Of a DNA stretch of 37,233 bases, positions 1-8,259 are shown piece after piece. Numbering within the stretch: the stretch's first letter is position 1; every line of letters starts with the position of its first letter. The notes beneath the pieces were generated by a model, which had not been told where the DNA came from, made no database searches, and saw only the letters and a list, made by a program, of their open reading frames with translations. A program made the position numbers and the translations under genes. Source of the DNA: Bacteroidota bacterium (lineage in GTDB: Bacteria; Bacteroidota; Bacteroidia; M30B66); contig JAIXYK010000033.1 in the NCBI GenBank assembly GCA_027490225.1, positions 1-37,233 of the forward strand, in the 5' to 3' direction.

Positions 1-2
1 AC

Positions 3-821
3 CAATACAATGTAAACTTGCCAGTAGGTGAGCACAATGGTCGTTTCTTTATCCATTTCCGTCCAGCGGTTGAAGTTGCAGTTACCAACGAAACTTGTCA
101 GCAAACTGACGGTACTGTGGCAATCGTAAACCGATCAAATGAGCAACAATGGAACGTTAGTTTATTAGACATTGCTGGTCAGGTAGTAGCACAATCAACT
201 GAATCAAACACTGCATTCACTAACTTAAACGATGGTACTTACACCTTAAGAATTACTGATGCAAGCGGTTATTCAGTTGATCAACCAGTGGTAATTGAAG
301 CTGGACAAGTTGTTGAGGCGAACATTGCTCCAATGACATCTAATTACTTCTACACAACAGATGTTATTGAAGCATCTGTTGAGCAAGTAGTTACAGGAAT
401 GACATACGAATGGTACTTAAACGGCTTATTAGCTGGAACAGGAACTGAAATCGCGTTAAACGTTACAGAGCCTGGTGTGTATGAACTAATGTTAAAAATG
501 AGCGGAGGTACTTGTATTTTCCAAACAAGCACTAGCTTCTCTGTAACACAAGAATCTACCGTTGGTATTGCAACTGAAGAAAGTGCTTCTGGATTTATTA
601 TCTACCCAAACCCAACTAATGAATTATTGAATATTGTTAAATCTGATTCTGAAGTGGCAACAATTGAATTGATAGATGCTATTGGAAAGAAAGTTCTAAG
701 TAAAACTTCTGTGGGGGCAGCAATGCAAATCGACACAAAAGAAATTGAACCAGGAGTTTATACAATAATTATACATCAGTCAAACATAAATTTAATGAAT
801 AAAGTGGTAGTTGTGCATTAA
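3..821 (+). CDS. C-terminal part of a T9SS type A sorting-domain protein (5' end outside window)
   Basis: The reading frame is open from base 3, before the first possible start codon, so this is the 3' part of a longer gene. About 270 residues are visible. They contain a beta-sandwich-like segment, then a PKD-like segment (residues roughly 110-175, with TYEWYLNG and GVYELMLK), then a C-terminal sorting domain. The sorting domain shows the usual IYPNPTNE motif, an ELIDAIGKKV strand, EPGVYTIII and a terminal KVVVVH. Proteins of this type are exported by Sec, cross the outer membrane through the type IX system, and lose the tail on anchoring or release. The catalytic or binding part lies upstream of the window, so the function cannot be named. 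A strong terminator follows the stop codon. Confidence 0.9.
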   Translation, partial: QYNVNLPVGEHNGRFFIHFRPAVEVAVTNETCQQTDGTVAIVNRSNEQQWNVSLLDIAGQVVAQSTESNTAFTNLNDGTYTLRITDASGYSVDQPVVIEAGQVVEANIAPMTSNYFYTTDVIEASVEQVVTGMTYEWYLNGLLAGTGTEIALNVTEPGVYELMLKMSGGTCIFQTSTSFSVTQESTVGIATEESASGFIIYPNPTNELLNIVKSDSEVATIELIDAIGKKVLSKTSVGAAMQIDTKEIEPGVYTIIIHQSNINLMNKVVVVH

Positions 822-844
822 TAAACAAAGTTTGATTTTATGGG

Positions 845-880
845 AAAGGGGTTTTAGCATTTAGCAAAGCCCCTTTTTTT
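845..880 (+). terminator. Rho-independent terminator after the first gene
   Basis: An 11-bp stem (AAAGGGGTTTT pairing with AAAGCCCCTTT, one G-T pair) closes a loop of about 10 bases. It is followed directly by a run of seven T at 874-880. It starts 24 bases after the stop codon at 821. The left side lacks an A-run long enough to make it equally good for the convergent LytTR gene, although the stem could still slow that transcript. Confidence 0.8.
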
Positions 881-883
881 AAT

Positions 884-1651
884 TTATTTATTTGGTAATT
901 TTAATATCGATTTAAAAAGCTCTTTTCTTTGAGGAGAAAGTGAAAGTGATGTTTGATCAGACATATAAATTATCCCTCCATCAGTTTTTGAGAATCTGCT
1001 AAGATGGGTTAGATTGATTAAATGGGATTTAGAAATTCTAAAAAAACGATATTTTTCAAGAAAATTCTCAAACCAGGATAGATTAAAACTTGAAATTAAC
1101 TTTTGATTTTTGACTAAATAAATTTCGGAATAACTACCACTTCCTTGAATTCTAATAATATCTTTAACATTTAATGCATAAAAACCGTTTGAATCGGGTA
1201 ATAAAATTTGTCCTTCGTGATTTAATAATGAATCGATTGCTGTAAAATATTTATTTATTTTTTCCTGAATTTTTTCTTGATTATTATTCAAATTTGTAAT
1301 TGTTAATGCCTTTTTTAATGCTTTAATTAAATCATTTTCATCAATTGGTTTTAGAAGGTAACCTATAGCGGAAAGCTGAAATGCTTTAATGGCATATTTA
1401 TCATATGCTGTTACAAAAATAATTTCAAAATCAATTAATTCAATTTTGTTTAATAAATCAAATCCTGAACCGTCTTCTAAATGGATATCTAACAATACAA
1501 TTTCAGGTTTAAGACTAGTTATTAAATTTATTCCAACATTCACAGAGTCAGCTTCTCCGATTACAAACTCGTTTGGAAAATTCTCTCTTATTAAAGTATT
1601 TAAATATTGACGACTGTCTTTTTCATCATCAATTATGGCAAGTTTTTTCAT
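884..1651 (-). CDS. LytTR-family response regulator (REC + LytTR DNA-binding)
   Basis: The 255-residue protein has an N-terminal receiver domain with the acidic pair D8/D9, phospho-acceptor D55 (in LLDIHLEDG), switch T81 and invariant K101 before P102. A linker of about 30 residues leads to a C-terminal LytTR domain (about 150-250), which binds DNA as a beta-strand module in this family. The start codon overlaps the stop of the upstream kinase gene (ATGA at 1648-1651), so the pair is translationally coupled. The LytS-type kinase is its obvious phosphodonor. Targets are not visible; no repeated LytTR sites were recognised nearby. The gene converges on the terminator at 845-880. Confidence 0.95.
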   Translation of the reverse strand: MKKLAIIDDEKDSRQYLNTLIRENFPNEFVIGEADSVNVGINLITSLKPEIVLLDIHLEDGSGFDLLNKIELIDFEIIFVTAYDKYAIKAFQLSAIGYLLKPIDENDLIKALKKALTITNLNNNQEKIQEKINKYFTAIDSLLNHEGQILLPDSNGFYALNVKDIIRIQGSGSYSEIYLVKNQKLISSFNLSWFENFLEKYRFFRISKSHLINLTHLSRFSKTDGGIIYMSDQTSLSLSPQRKELFKSILKLPNK

Positions 1652-3543
1652 AACACATTTATTAAAGGAATTTTTATTACAGCATTAGTTCCTGTAATTT
1701 CACCTATTTGATTCTTTAAATTTTCTAAAGTTAATGGTTCTGAATTTTCATTATATTTTGCAATATTTTTCAATCTATCTGAAATTGATTTAATACCGAA
1801 TGATGATTTATTTCGCTCTAATTCACTCTCTTTTTTCTTATCTCCGATACCAATTCCATTATCAATAACATTGCAAAGGATGAAATTACCTTCCAATGTA
1901 AAAACAATTTTTATAAAACCCTTTCTGTCTTTTAACCTTCTAATTCCATGGACAATAGAATTTTCAACAATCGGCTGAATAATTAATACGGGAATATTTA
2001 TTTTTTCTTTTTGAATATTCTCCTTTAATATAAATTCAAAATCAAATTTGTCTTTAAATCTCAACTGCTCCATCTCTAAATACAATTCAATTGTATCTAG
2101 TTCTTCTTGTAAAGTAATAGATTGTTTTTCTGACTGTTCTATAACCAAGCGCATGAGTTTAGAAAGCTTTACAATATATGTTCTGGCTATTTTATTTTCA
2201 TTATTTACAATTAAATTTTGAATCGAATTCATTGAGTTGAATAAAAAATGGGGGTTCATCAATGCCCGCTTTAATTGTTGTTCCGTCTTAATTATCTGGA
2301 ATTGAAGTTCTAATTCTTTTTTCTCTCTTTTATATTTAATTCGCCTTAATGCTAGAAAAACAATTAAAACAAGAAGTATCAAAACAATTAAATAAACAAA
2401 TCTCAGTTGAGCATCTTTATGAATTACTTCATTTTGATTTGAAATAATTATTTCATTTTTTTTTCGCTCATTTTCATATTTCAATTTATTTTCTAAAGTT
2501 TTTAAATTGTATTCGTAGGTTATTTGATTTTGTTGGATTTCATTTTTAGAATTGTATTTGTCAACACTATCTTTTAAGTGGTGATATTTTTTTTGAAACA
2601 CAAAAGCGTTTTCCCAATTATTGGTTTTAGAATAAATAACCGATAGGATATCATACGCATCCATAAGTAAATAAGGAAAACTTTGATTTTTGGCAAGTCT
2701 TAATGCGGTTTTTGCAAAGTTTTCCGCCTTGGTTAATTGATTTTTCTTAATTGCCAATCTTGCCAAGGCATAATTACCTGTTGAGGTGAGATTATTGTTA
2801 AAATTACTTACAACGAGTAAGTTTTTTTCGAGATATTTTTCTGCAGAATCTAGTTTACCTGCATTTATATAGATATTACCAAGCCAATAATAGGAATATG
2901 CAAGTATTTCTAGTTTACTTTGTTTTTTATTTATTTCGACACTTTTTGATAAATACTCTAAAGCCTTTTTGTAATTCTTTTTATTACTATAAATTACTCC
3001 TAAATTAGCATACAAAAGACCTGTTGCTGTATCTTTGTGTATAGCACAAAGTAAGTCAATTGCTTTTTTATATGATTCTTCAGCTTTTACCAGGTTAACA
3101 GGTGTACTATGATATAAAACACCTATGTTATTGTAAGTTCCAGCTAAGCAATTTGTATCTTTTCCTATTTGAAGGCATGATAAGCTTTTGTAATAATATT
3201 CTAACGCTAATTTTGGCAGCCCTCTATTTCTTTGATATCTTCCAATTTCTGTGAATGTTTCGGCAAGTAGATTTAAATGCACTAAGGATACTTTACTGCC
3301 ATATAGTTTATCTTTAACCAACCTATATTCAATAATTTTTCTTGCCTTTTCCCAGTAGAAGTTTGCAGAATCTGTTTTTACATCAAAGAGTTTTTGACCT
3401 TTTTCTAATAGAACCTTTATCTCTTTAACTTCATTGTAATTAATATTTTGTCCTTCAACCTTCATGGAACCAAATACGAGGATACTCAGTAAAATCAATT
3501 GATAATAGCTTCGAAATACCACAAAACGAAATGAAGAATTCAT
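1648..3543 (-). CDS. LytS/YehU-type sensor histidine kinase with periplasmic TPR repeats
   Basis: The 631-residue protein starts with a signal peptide (hydrophobic stretch to about residue 31, ending near VEGQ). Several tetratricopeptide repeats follow over about 85-340 (for example GTYNNIGVLY, GLLYANLGVIYSNKKNYKKA, YYWLGNIYINAGKLDSAEKY). Next come a coiled-coil-like charged segment, one membrane helix at about 382-399, and the cytoplasmic kinase part. The phospho-accepting histidine is H432 in the NPHFLFN motif of the His_kinase (PF06580) family. ATP-binding signatures are QPIVENSIVHGI, DNGIGIG and FGIKSISDRL. This TPR-TM-kinase architecture is common in Bacteroidota and pairs with LytTR regulators, here the overlapping downstream gene. 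The signal sensed is unknown. Confidence 0.93.
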   Translation of the reverse strand: MNSSFRFVVFRSYYQLILLSILVFGSMKVEGQNINYNEVKEIKVLLEKGQKLFDVKTDSANFYWEKARKIIEYRLVKDKLYGSKVSLVHLNLLAETFTEIGRYQRNRGLPKLALEYYYKSLSCLQIGKDTNCLAGTYNNIGVLYHSTPVNLVKAEESYKKAIDLLCAIHKDTATGLLYANLGVIYSNKKNYKKALEYLSKSVEINKKQSKLEILAYSYYWLGNIYINAGKLDSAEKYLEKNLLVVSNFNNNLTSTGNYALARLAIKKNQLTKAENFAKTALRLAKNQSFPYLLMDAYDILSVIYSKTNNWENAFVFQKKYHHLKDSVDKYNSKNEIQQNQITYEYNLKTLENKLKYENERKKNEIIISNQNEVIHKDAQLRFVYLIVLILLVLIVFLALRRIKYKREKKELELQFQIIKTEQQLKRALMNPHFLFNSMNSIQNLIVNNENKIARTYIVKLSKLMRLVIEQSEKQSITLQEELDTIELYLEMEQLRFKDKFDFEFILKENIQKEKINIPVLIIQPIVENSIVHGIRRLKDRKGFIKIVFTLEGNFILCNVIDNGIGIGDKKKESELERNKSSFGIKSISDRLKNIAKYNENSEPLTLENLKNQIGEITGTNAVIKIPLINVL

Positions 3544-3583
3544 TGATTTAGCATTCTAAATTAATTGATAAAATAAATCTGAG

Positions 3584-3614
3584 TAAATATAATTTTACTT
3601 GAATATTAAATCAA
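3584..3614 (-). promoter_or_regulatory. Candidate promoter of the LytS/LytTR operon
   Basis: On the minus strand a TTG (3612-3614) lies 20 bases upstream of TATATTTA (3584-3591). This is close to the Bacteroidota consensus TTG-17/23-TAnnTTTG, but the last base is A rather than G. It sits about 40 bases before the kinase start codon. The region is AT-rich, so chance matches are possible. Confidence 0.3.
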
Positions 3615-3683
3615 TTTATTGTTTTTATTTTTTCAAAAAAACAGCAAAAAAGAGACTTTTATAAGGAATTAATTTTCGATTAC

Positions 3684-3718
3684 AAGGTCCTAATTGCAAG
3701 AAAAAGATTTAGAACCTT
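3684..3718. other. Hairpin in the gap between the DUF4440 and LytS genes
   Basis: A 10-base inverted repeat (AAGGTCCTAA / TTAGAACCTT, one mismatch that can be a G-T pair) with a 15-base loop lies about 30 bases past the stop of the NTF2-like gene. No T-run follows on either strand, so it may be a weak or factor-assisted transcript end. A second small stem (GCAGTA/TACTGC, 3734-3752) covers the stop codon itself. Otherwise the 202-base gap holds only the kinase promoter region. Confidence 0.25.
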
Positions 3719-3745
3719 AAGAGGTGATGCGGTGCAGTAAAATAA

Positions 3746-4174
3746 CTACTGCAATTTGTTCGCATGTCTAGAAACCAATTTCCAATGTTGGTTTTCATTC
3801 ACATATACTTCAGTGTATAATAAAATAGATTGAAACGGAGTTCCGCGCATGCTGCCATAAAAATTTCCTTTGCCAGTAATGATGGCTGTTGCACCAAACA
3901 TTCTTACTGCAGCGTCAATTATTTTAACGCTATCTAATAAGAGGCTTCCTGTTTTAAAACTTTCCAACATTTCTTCTTTCTTTTGAATCAAACCGTTGGA
4001 ATGAATATACAGCATGTCTTTGTCTAAAAGTTGAGAAAGAGAATCTAATTGTTTTGCTACCATCCAATCGAATTTCCTTTTCGATAAATCGAGTAAATAC
4101 TTTTCTTGATTCGCTTCTTGTGCAGCAGCGCTTATGGTAATAATCCAGAAATGTAAAATCAATATTCTCTTCAA
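3746..4174 (-). CDS. Secreted NTF2-like (DUF4440/SnoaL-type) protein, TTG start
   Basis: The product has 142 residues with a signal peptide (KRILILHFWIITISAAAQ) and then a small cone-shaped alpha+beta domain typical of the DUF4440 branch of the NTF2-like superfamily (KFDWMVAKQLDSLSQLL, LYIHSNG, HWKLVSRH). These domains act as ligand-binding or small catalytic pockets; no specific reaction can be assigned. No ATG is available: the frame upstream meets TAA after seven codons. The start is therefore most likely the TTG that overlaps the stop of the GH13 gene as TTGA (4171-4174). That overlap couples its translation to the enzyme gene and argues the two are expressed together. It probably acts in the periplasm. 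Confidence 0.82.
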   Translation of the reverse strand: MKRILILHFWIITISAAAQEANQEKYLLDLSKRKFDWMVAKQLDSLSQLLDKDMLYIHSNGLIQKKEEMLESFKTGSLLLDSVKIIDAAVRMFGATAIITGKGNFYGSMRGTPFQSILLYTEVYVNENQHWKLVSRHANKLQ

Positions 4175-7100
4175 TTCTTCAATATTTTTCCGTTAAAAAT
4201 ACCATCCTTTGTTTCGAGTTGGTAAAAATAAATACCCGGAGAAAAGCTGCTTAAATCAATAGTTTGAGTAGTATTATTTACACTCAACATTAATTTCCCT
4301 ACAGCATCAAAAATAGCAAAACGTTCAAATTGGGTAATGTTTTTCAAATGCAATAAGCCATTGGTTGGATTTGGGTAAATAAGCTGCTGTTGAATAACCT
4401 GTTCTTCAATACCAACAAATCCTTGGTTTTTCACAAAAATATCTTGGTTATCTGCAATAAATCCATTTTCAATAACGCCGGGACTTCCTGTTCCTTTGGT
4501 GCCGCCATCTGCGCTTCTAAAAACTGCTGCTAACCAATACGGAAATTCGTTTTCCTGTAAACCATAATAATCGCGAGGAATTAAAGTAATCTCCCATTTG
4601 TCAACTTCTCCTGCAACTGCTGTCATTCTTCCAACTCCGTCATCTTGCCCCCAATTTCCAACAGCATTATTCCAAGCTGAATTTTGAGGCGTGGTTGTTT
4701 CAACAAGTCCAACACTGCTGTGCATGTAAACCTTGCTGGCGCCCATCAATTCCCTGTTGCCGGCTCTTGCATTAAACGTTACAGTTATGGTATTGTAATT
4801 TGCATATGCTGTTGGGTTTACTGTAATGAGTGGTAAATCAGATTCCACATTAAAATAAATGGTACTGTTTCTATATCCTAAACCAAGATTTTCATTGGCC
4901 GCATCGCGGAAATACATTCCCAATTTAAATACTTCTAAATCTGCAACATTGTAATAAGCAGATGGTGTAAATGAAATTTCCCAGATATCATTGCTCACTT
5001 CTGTCATTGCGCCAATTCCATCAGCTTGCAAAGTTCCCACAACATTGCTAAGTGTAGTGCTATCAGGATGGTTTATAACAGTTCCGGAATGAAAATAAAC
5101 TTCATTTGCTCCAACTAAACCAGCTGTGGTTCCTTTCCAGGCTTTGGTGGCGTCAAATCTTACCGTAATAGCATCACCCTTTTTAAACGGAAAAGGTGTA
5201 ATGGTAACTGGATTGTCAAAAACCTCCACAGTCAAAGGCAAACCTTCTGAAAGTCTGGTAGTAGTGTAAATATGCCATTGTCCTGCCGCAAGATTCACAG
5301 TTGCATTTACATCAGAAACCGAAATGGAATCGCCCGAAAAGTAATCATACCAAGTTCCTGATTGTGTAAATAGCGGTGCAATTGTTTCTGTTGACATTCC
5401 GAAATTACCAATCACAATAAGGTCTGTTGCATTTGTGTTGTACAACAATCGCCTAGTATTTCCAGATGTTTTATGATTGGTTGCAGCTGAAGCTAATTGC
5501 GCAGGATCTAGCTGGCGCCTTACATCTAAAATTCCTTTATATGCATTGTAAATATATTGTCGCAAACTATCTTCATAATAACCTAAACCATTTACTCCCC
5601 AAGGATATGGCTTCCTTCCAACCCTTCCATTAAAATTAATGTCAATATCATAACCCAACTCATCAAACTGCCAAATCATTTTCGGACCAGGATTCAAAAA
5701 AGTAAATGCTGCCGCCATTTTTACCCTTTCATACATCACTAAATTTTCTTTAATGTTGTAGCTACCATTCATTCTACCATCACTCAAGGCAACTTTCGCA
5801 ATTCTTTGTTCATCGTGGCTATCAAAAAAAGCAACATACTTGCTATCATTCAAGTTATTAAACGAACCAATAATATTTCCGCAAGTCACAGGATTAACAT
5901 CATAACTGCGATTGCTCCACATTTTCATTCCATAATTTCCCAATTGTAATTCCTCTGCAGCGCCACCCCAATGCTCTAAAATTATGTAAGAATTTGGGTC
6001 AACTTCTCTAATTTCATCCACCATTCGTTTTAAAATATTAATGCGCGATTGGTCAAATCCATCAATGTTTCCGCCCGGCGCATAGTTTGTAAAACCCTTT
6101 GTAAAGTCAAACCTGTAACCATCCACATGGTATTCTGTAATCCAATATTTGTTTACCCTGTCAATAAAATCTTTGGTGTATTGACTTTCATGGTTAAAAT
6201 CTGAACCCCATGCGTAAGGCCCAACAGTATTCACATTAAACCAAGGATTGTCTGGTGTAGGTTTGCCCGTGCTTGTATTGAAATACAATTTTGCCAAGGC
6301 ACATTGACTAAAAGCATGGTTCAGCACAATGTCTAAAATTACAGGTATACCAATGGCATGTGCAGATTCAACAAATCTTTTCAGGTCTTCTTTGGTTCCA
6401 TAATATTTATCGGGAGCAAAATAGTAGCTTGGGTTGTAGCCCCAGGAATCGTTTCCTTCAAATTCGTTTACTGGCATCAACTCTATGGCATCAATACCTA
6501 GTCTTTTCAAATATTGCAGCGTATCAATAAGGTCATTGTATGAATGGGAAGCTAAAAAATCGCGAATATGCAATTCATATATCACCAAATTATCTACCGG
6601 AGGTCTTTGGTATGTTTGTTCTGTAGCTGCCCAGTTGTAAGGCGTTTGTCCTGTTTTAAAAACGGTAGCAATTCCAAAATCCTGTCTTGTATAAATGGGT
6701 AAATCAGGATACACTTCAGGTTCTATGCTGCTATCATTCCAAGGGTCAGCAACCTGATCAGCGTAAGGATCACCAATTTTTACATTGCCATTTACCCAAT
6801 ATTGAAAAACATAAGCTTGTTGAGGTGTTAAATTGCTCAATTCTACCCAAAAATATTCCCCATCAGGCGTTTTGTACATTTGATTTTGGGGCAATGCTTG
6901 CCAATTGCTAAAATCACCAACCGCGTATACATAAGTTTTTCCTGGAGCTTGCAGCACCAAAGTTACCTTAGAAGCATCGTTGCTATTGTAATTTATTCCC
7001 GGTACAACTCCCGACGGTAGAGCCGCTGTTAGGTTTGTTTGGTATAAAATTACCTGATGCGTTTTCTGTGTTTCAATCAACTCCCCATTAATCGTAGCCT

Positions 7101-7821
7101 GCACTTTTATTTGTAAGAACTCAGCTTGGGTTGGCGTGTACACATAAGAAATACTGCTTCCTGAAGCCAAGGTCGCTACTTCTTCAAACCCTGTTCCGTG
7201 GTCAAGTAAAATTTTTAAATCAGTTGCCGCCGATGAGGTATTGGCAGCAATATTAATGGTTTGCCCTGCGCTTAAAAAACTTTCTGTAGCCGTTGGAGCG
7301 CTAAACGTAATGTAGTTGGGAACGTTGAGGTTTATGTAAAAATCTCCACTTGCAGTAACATTTCCAAAAGGGTAACTTCCTGATGCAATGGTTCCTTTTG
7401 TAGTACCATCCGCACTTCTAAACACAGCCGAAATTCTAAAAATGTTAGTTCCTTGCGCCGCATTGTAATATTCCCTCAGCGTTGGCGTAAAGTTAATTTG
7501 CCATTTACCAGGTTCATTCGGTACAGCTGTCATTTCACCCACACCATCATCTTGTCCCCAGTTTCCAACTACGTTTTGCCAGGCAGTTCCAGTTGGACCG
7601 CTGGTTACTATGCCATGATGCATATACACCTTGCTTGCATTGGCAAGTTCTGCATTGCCAAGATTTGCATCGAAAGTAAGCACAACGGCTTGTTCCGCAT
7701 TGGCTAATGTTGGCGTTAAAGAAACAATTTGCGCCAACACGTTACTTTCAAAAAAGGAGCTCAGAAAAAGCGTAAACCAGCAAATTTTAACAAAATTCGA
7801 AGAAGCGAAGAGATATTTCAT
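4171..7821 (-). CDS. Secreted multidomain GH13 alpha-amylase-family glycoside hydrolase with T9SS sorting domain
   Basis: I chose the ATG at 7821 (1216 residues) because it starts directly with a signal peptide ending near NVLAQ; the frame extends 15 codons further upstream. Order of parts: accessory repeat 1 (about 32-163), a spacer domain, an E-set/CBM48-like domain (about 265-370, VYAVGDFSNWQ), the GH13 barrel (about 400-760), a C-terminal beta domain, accessory repeats 2 (about 868-990) and 3 (about 997-1120), then a sorting domain (LIYPNPTNG to KILKN). Catalytic residues by family position are nucleophile D572 (GYRFDFTKG), acid/base E616 (IILEHWGG) and D670 (FFDSHDEQR). The E-set plus barrel layout resembles branching and debranching enzymes, so the substrate is probably an alpha-glucan such as starch or glycogen. 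The exact bond specificity is not decided here. Confidence 0.92.
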   Translation of the reverse strand: MKYLFASSNFVKICWFTLFLSSFFESNVLAQIVSLTPTLANAEQAVVLTFDANLGNAELANASKVYMHHGIVTSGPTGTAWQNVVGNWGQDDGVGEMTAVPNEPGKWQINFTPTLREYYNAAQGTNIFRISAVFRSADGTTKGTIASGSYPFGNVTASGDFYINLNVPNYITFSAPTATESFLSAGQTINIAANTSSAATDLKILLDHGTGFEEVATLASGSSISYVYTPTQAEFLQIKVQATINGELIETQKTHQVILYQTNLTAALPSGVVPGINYNSNDASKVTLVLQAPGKTYVYAVGDFSNWQALPQNQMYKTPDGEYFWVELSNLTPQQAYVFQYWVNGNVKIGDPYADQVADPWNDSSIEPEVYPDLPIYTRQDFGIATVFKTGQTPYNWAATEQTYQRPPVDNLVIYELHIRDFLASHSYNDLIDTLQYLKRLGIDAIELMPVNEFEGNDSWGYNPSYYFAPDKYYGTKEDLKRFVESAHAIGIPVILDIVLNHAFSQCALAKLYFNTSTGKPTPDNPWFNVNTVGPYAWGSDFNHESQYTKDFIDRVNKYWITEYHVDGYRFDFTKGFTNYAPGGNIDGFDQSRINILKRMVDEIREVDPNSYIILEHWGGAAEELQLGNYGMKMWSNRSYDVNPVTCGNIIGSFNNLNDSKYVAFFDSHDEQRIAKVALSDGRMNGSYNIKENLVMYERVKMAAAFTFLNPGPKMIWQFDELGYDIDINFNGRVGRKPYPWGVNGLGYYEDSLRQYIYNAYKGILDVRRQLDPAQLASAATNHKTSGNTRRLLYNTNATDLIVIGNFGMSTETIAPLFTQSGTWYDYFSGDSISVSDVNATVNLAAGQWHIYTTTRLSEGLPLTVEVFDNPVTITPFPFKKGDAITVRFDATKAWKGTTAGLVGANEVYFHSGTVINHPDSTTLSNVVGTLQADGIGAMTEVSNDIWEISFTPSAYYNVADLEVFKLGMYFRDAANENLGLGYRNSTIYFNVESDLPLITVNPTAYANYNTITVTFNARAGNRELMGASKVYMHSSVGLVETTTPQNSAWNNAVGNWGQDDGVGRMTAVAGEVDKWEITLIPRDYYGLQENEFPYWLAAVFRSADGGTKGTGSPGVIENGFIADNQDIFVKNQGFVGIEEQVIQQQLIYPNPTNGLLHLKNITQFERFAIFDAVGKLMLSVNNTTQTIDLSSFSPGIYFYQLETKDGIFNGKILKN

Positions 7822-7889
7822 AAACAAAAAAAGGTTTGAACCAAGACAATTAGAAGGAAACGTCAAAAAGACACTTTGAACGTTTCATA

Positions 7890-7915
7890 CAAACATACAA
7901 CACAATTCAATACAA
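7890..7915 (-). promoter_or_regulatory. Candidate promoter of the GH13-DUF4440 operon
   Basis: The minus strand has a perfect TAnnTTTG box (TATGTTTG, 7890-7897), with a TTG 15 bases further upstream (7913-7915). That spacing is slightly short for the phylum consensus. The box is about 68 bases before the chosen ATG at 7821, leaving an untranslated leader. Confidence 0.4.
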
Positions 7916-7939
7916 AAAATAATCTATTAAAAGTACAAC

Positions 7940-8038
7940 AAGAAGCTTTTGTTTTTGGGCGCCTTTTCCTGCTTTCGCCTATAGTCCTCGCTCGTGCCTC
8001 GCTCCGGGCTGCCGGCTCAATCAGGGGCGTAGCTTCTT
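7940..8038. repeat. GC-rich intergenic element, copy 1
   Basis: This GC-rich island sits in the 438-base AT-rich gap between the divergent GH13 and beta-helix genes. An 8-base perfect inverted repeat (AAGAAGCT at 7940-7947, AGCTTCTT at 8031-8038) brackets it. Inside, in order, are GGGCGCC (7957-7963), GCTTTC (7971-7976), a near-tandem CCTCGCTC repeat, CCGG-GCTG-CCGG, GCTCAATC (8015-8022) and GGGGCG. Three of these boxes recur in the same order at 21350-21425. It is probably one of the degenerate dispersed intergenic elements of this genome; mobility or RNA function is unknown. Confidence 0.55.
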
Positions 8039-8206
8039 AGTAATATTAATAATACCTTTTCGAATTATAAATTATCGAAAATTTAAGTTTGCTAGCCGAT
8101 TAATAAACATTTCTTAAGTATAAATGTATTTTTGTGATAATTCACCTATAAAGTAATTCAAAATATAAATACTACCACTTTTTATCAAATTTAATATTCT
8201 CTTAAC

Positions 8207-8236
8207 TTGCGCATATCAATTATTATTCTACTTTAG
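8207..8236 (+). promoter_or_regulatory. Candidate promoter of the beta-helix protein gene
   Basis: TTG at 8207-8209 is followed after 19 bases by TACTTTAG (8229-8236), one base off the TAnnTTTG consensus. The box ends 23 bases before the ATG at 8260. Another consensus box, TATTTTTG (8127-8134), lies further upstream but has no TTG at the right distance. I saw nothing else in the rest of this gap. Confidence 0.4.
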
Positions 8237-8259
8237 CAACAAACTTAAAACCTCTGGTA

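Noticed and set aside
7822-7866. 15-codon upstream start of the GH13 gene
   Set aside because: It would put polar residues before the signal peptide. The ATG at 7821 starts directly with a normal signal peptide.
7940-8038. GC-rich island as an integron attC site, tRNA or small rRNA fragment
   Set aside because: No cloverleaf, no attC core sites, no integrase nearby. The shared boxes with 21350-21425 fit a dispersed repeat better.
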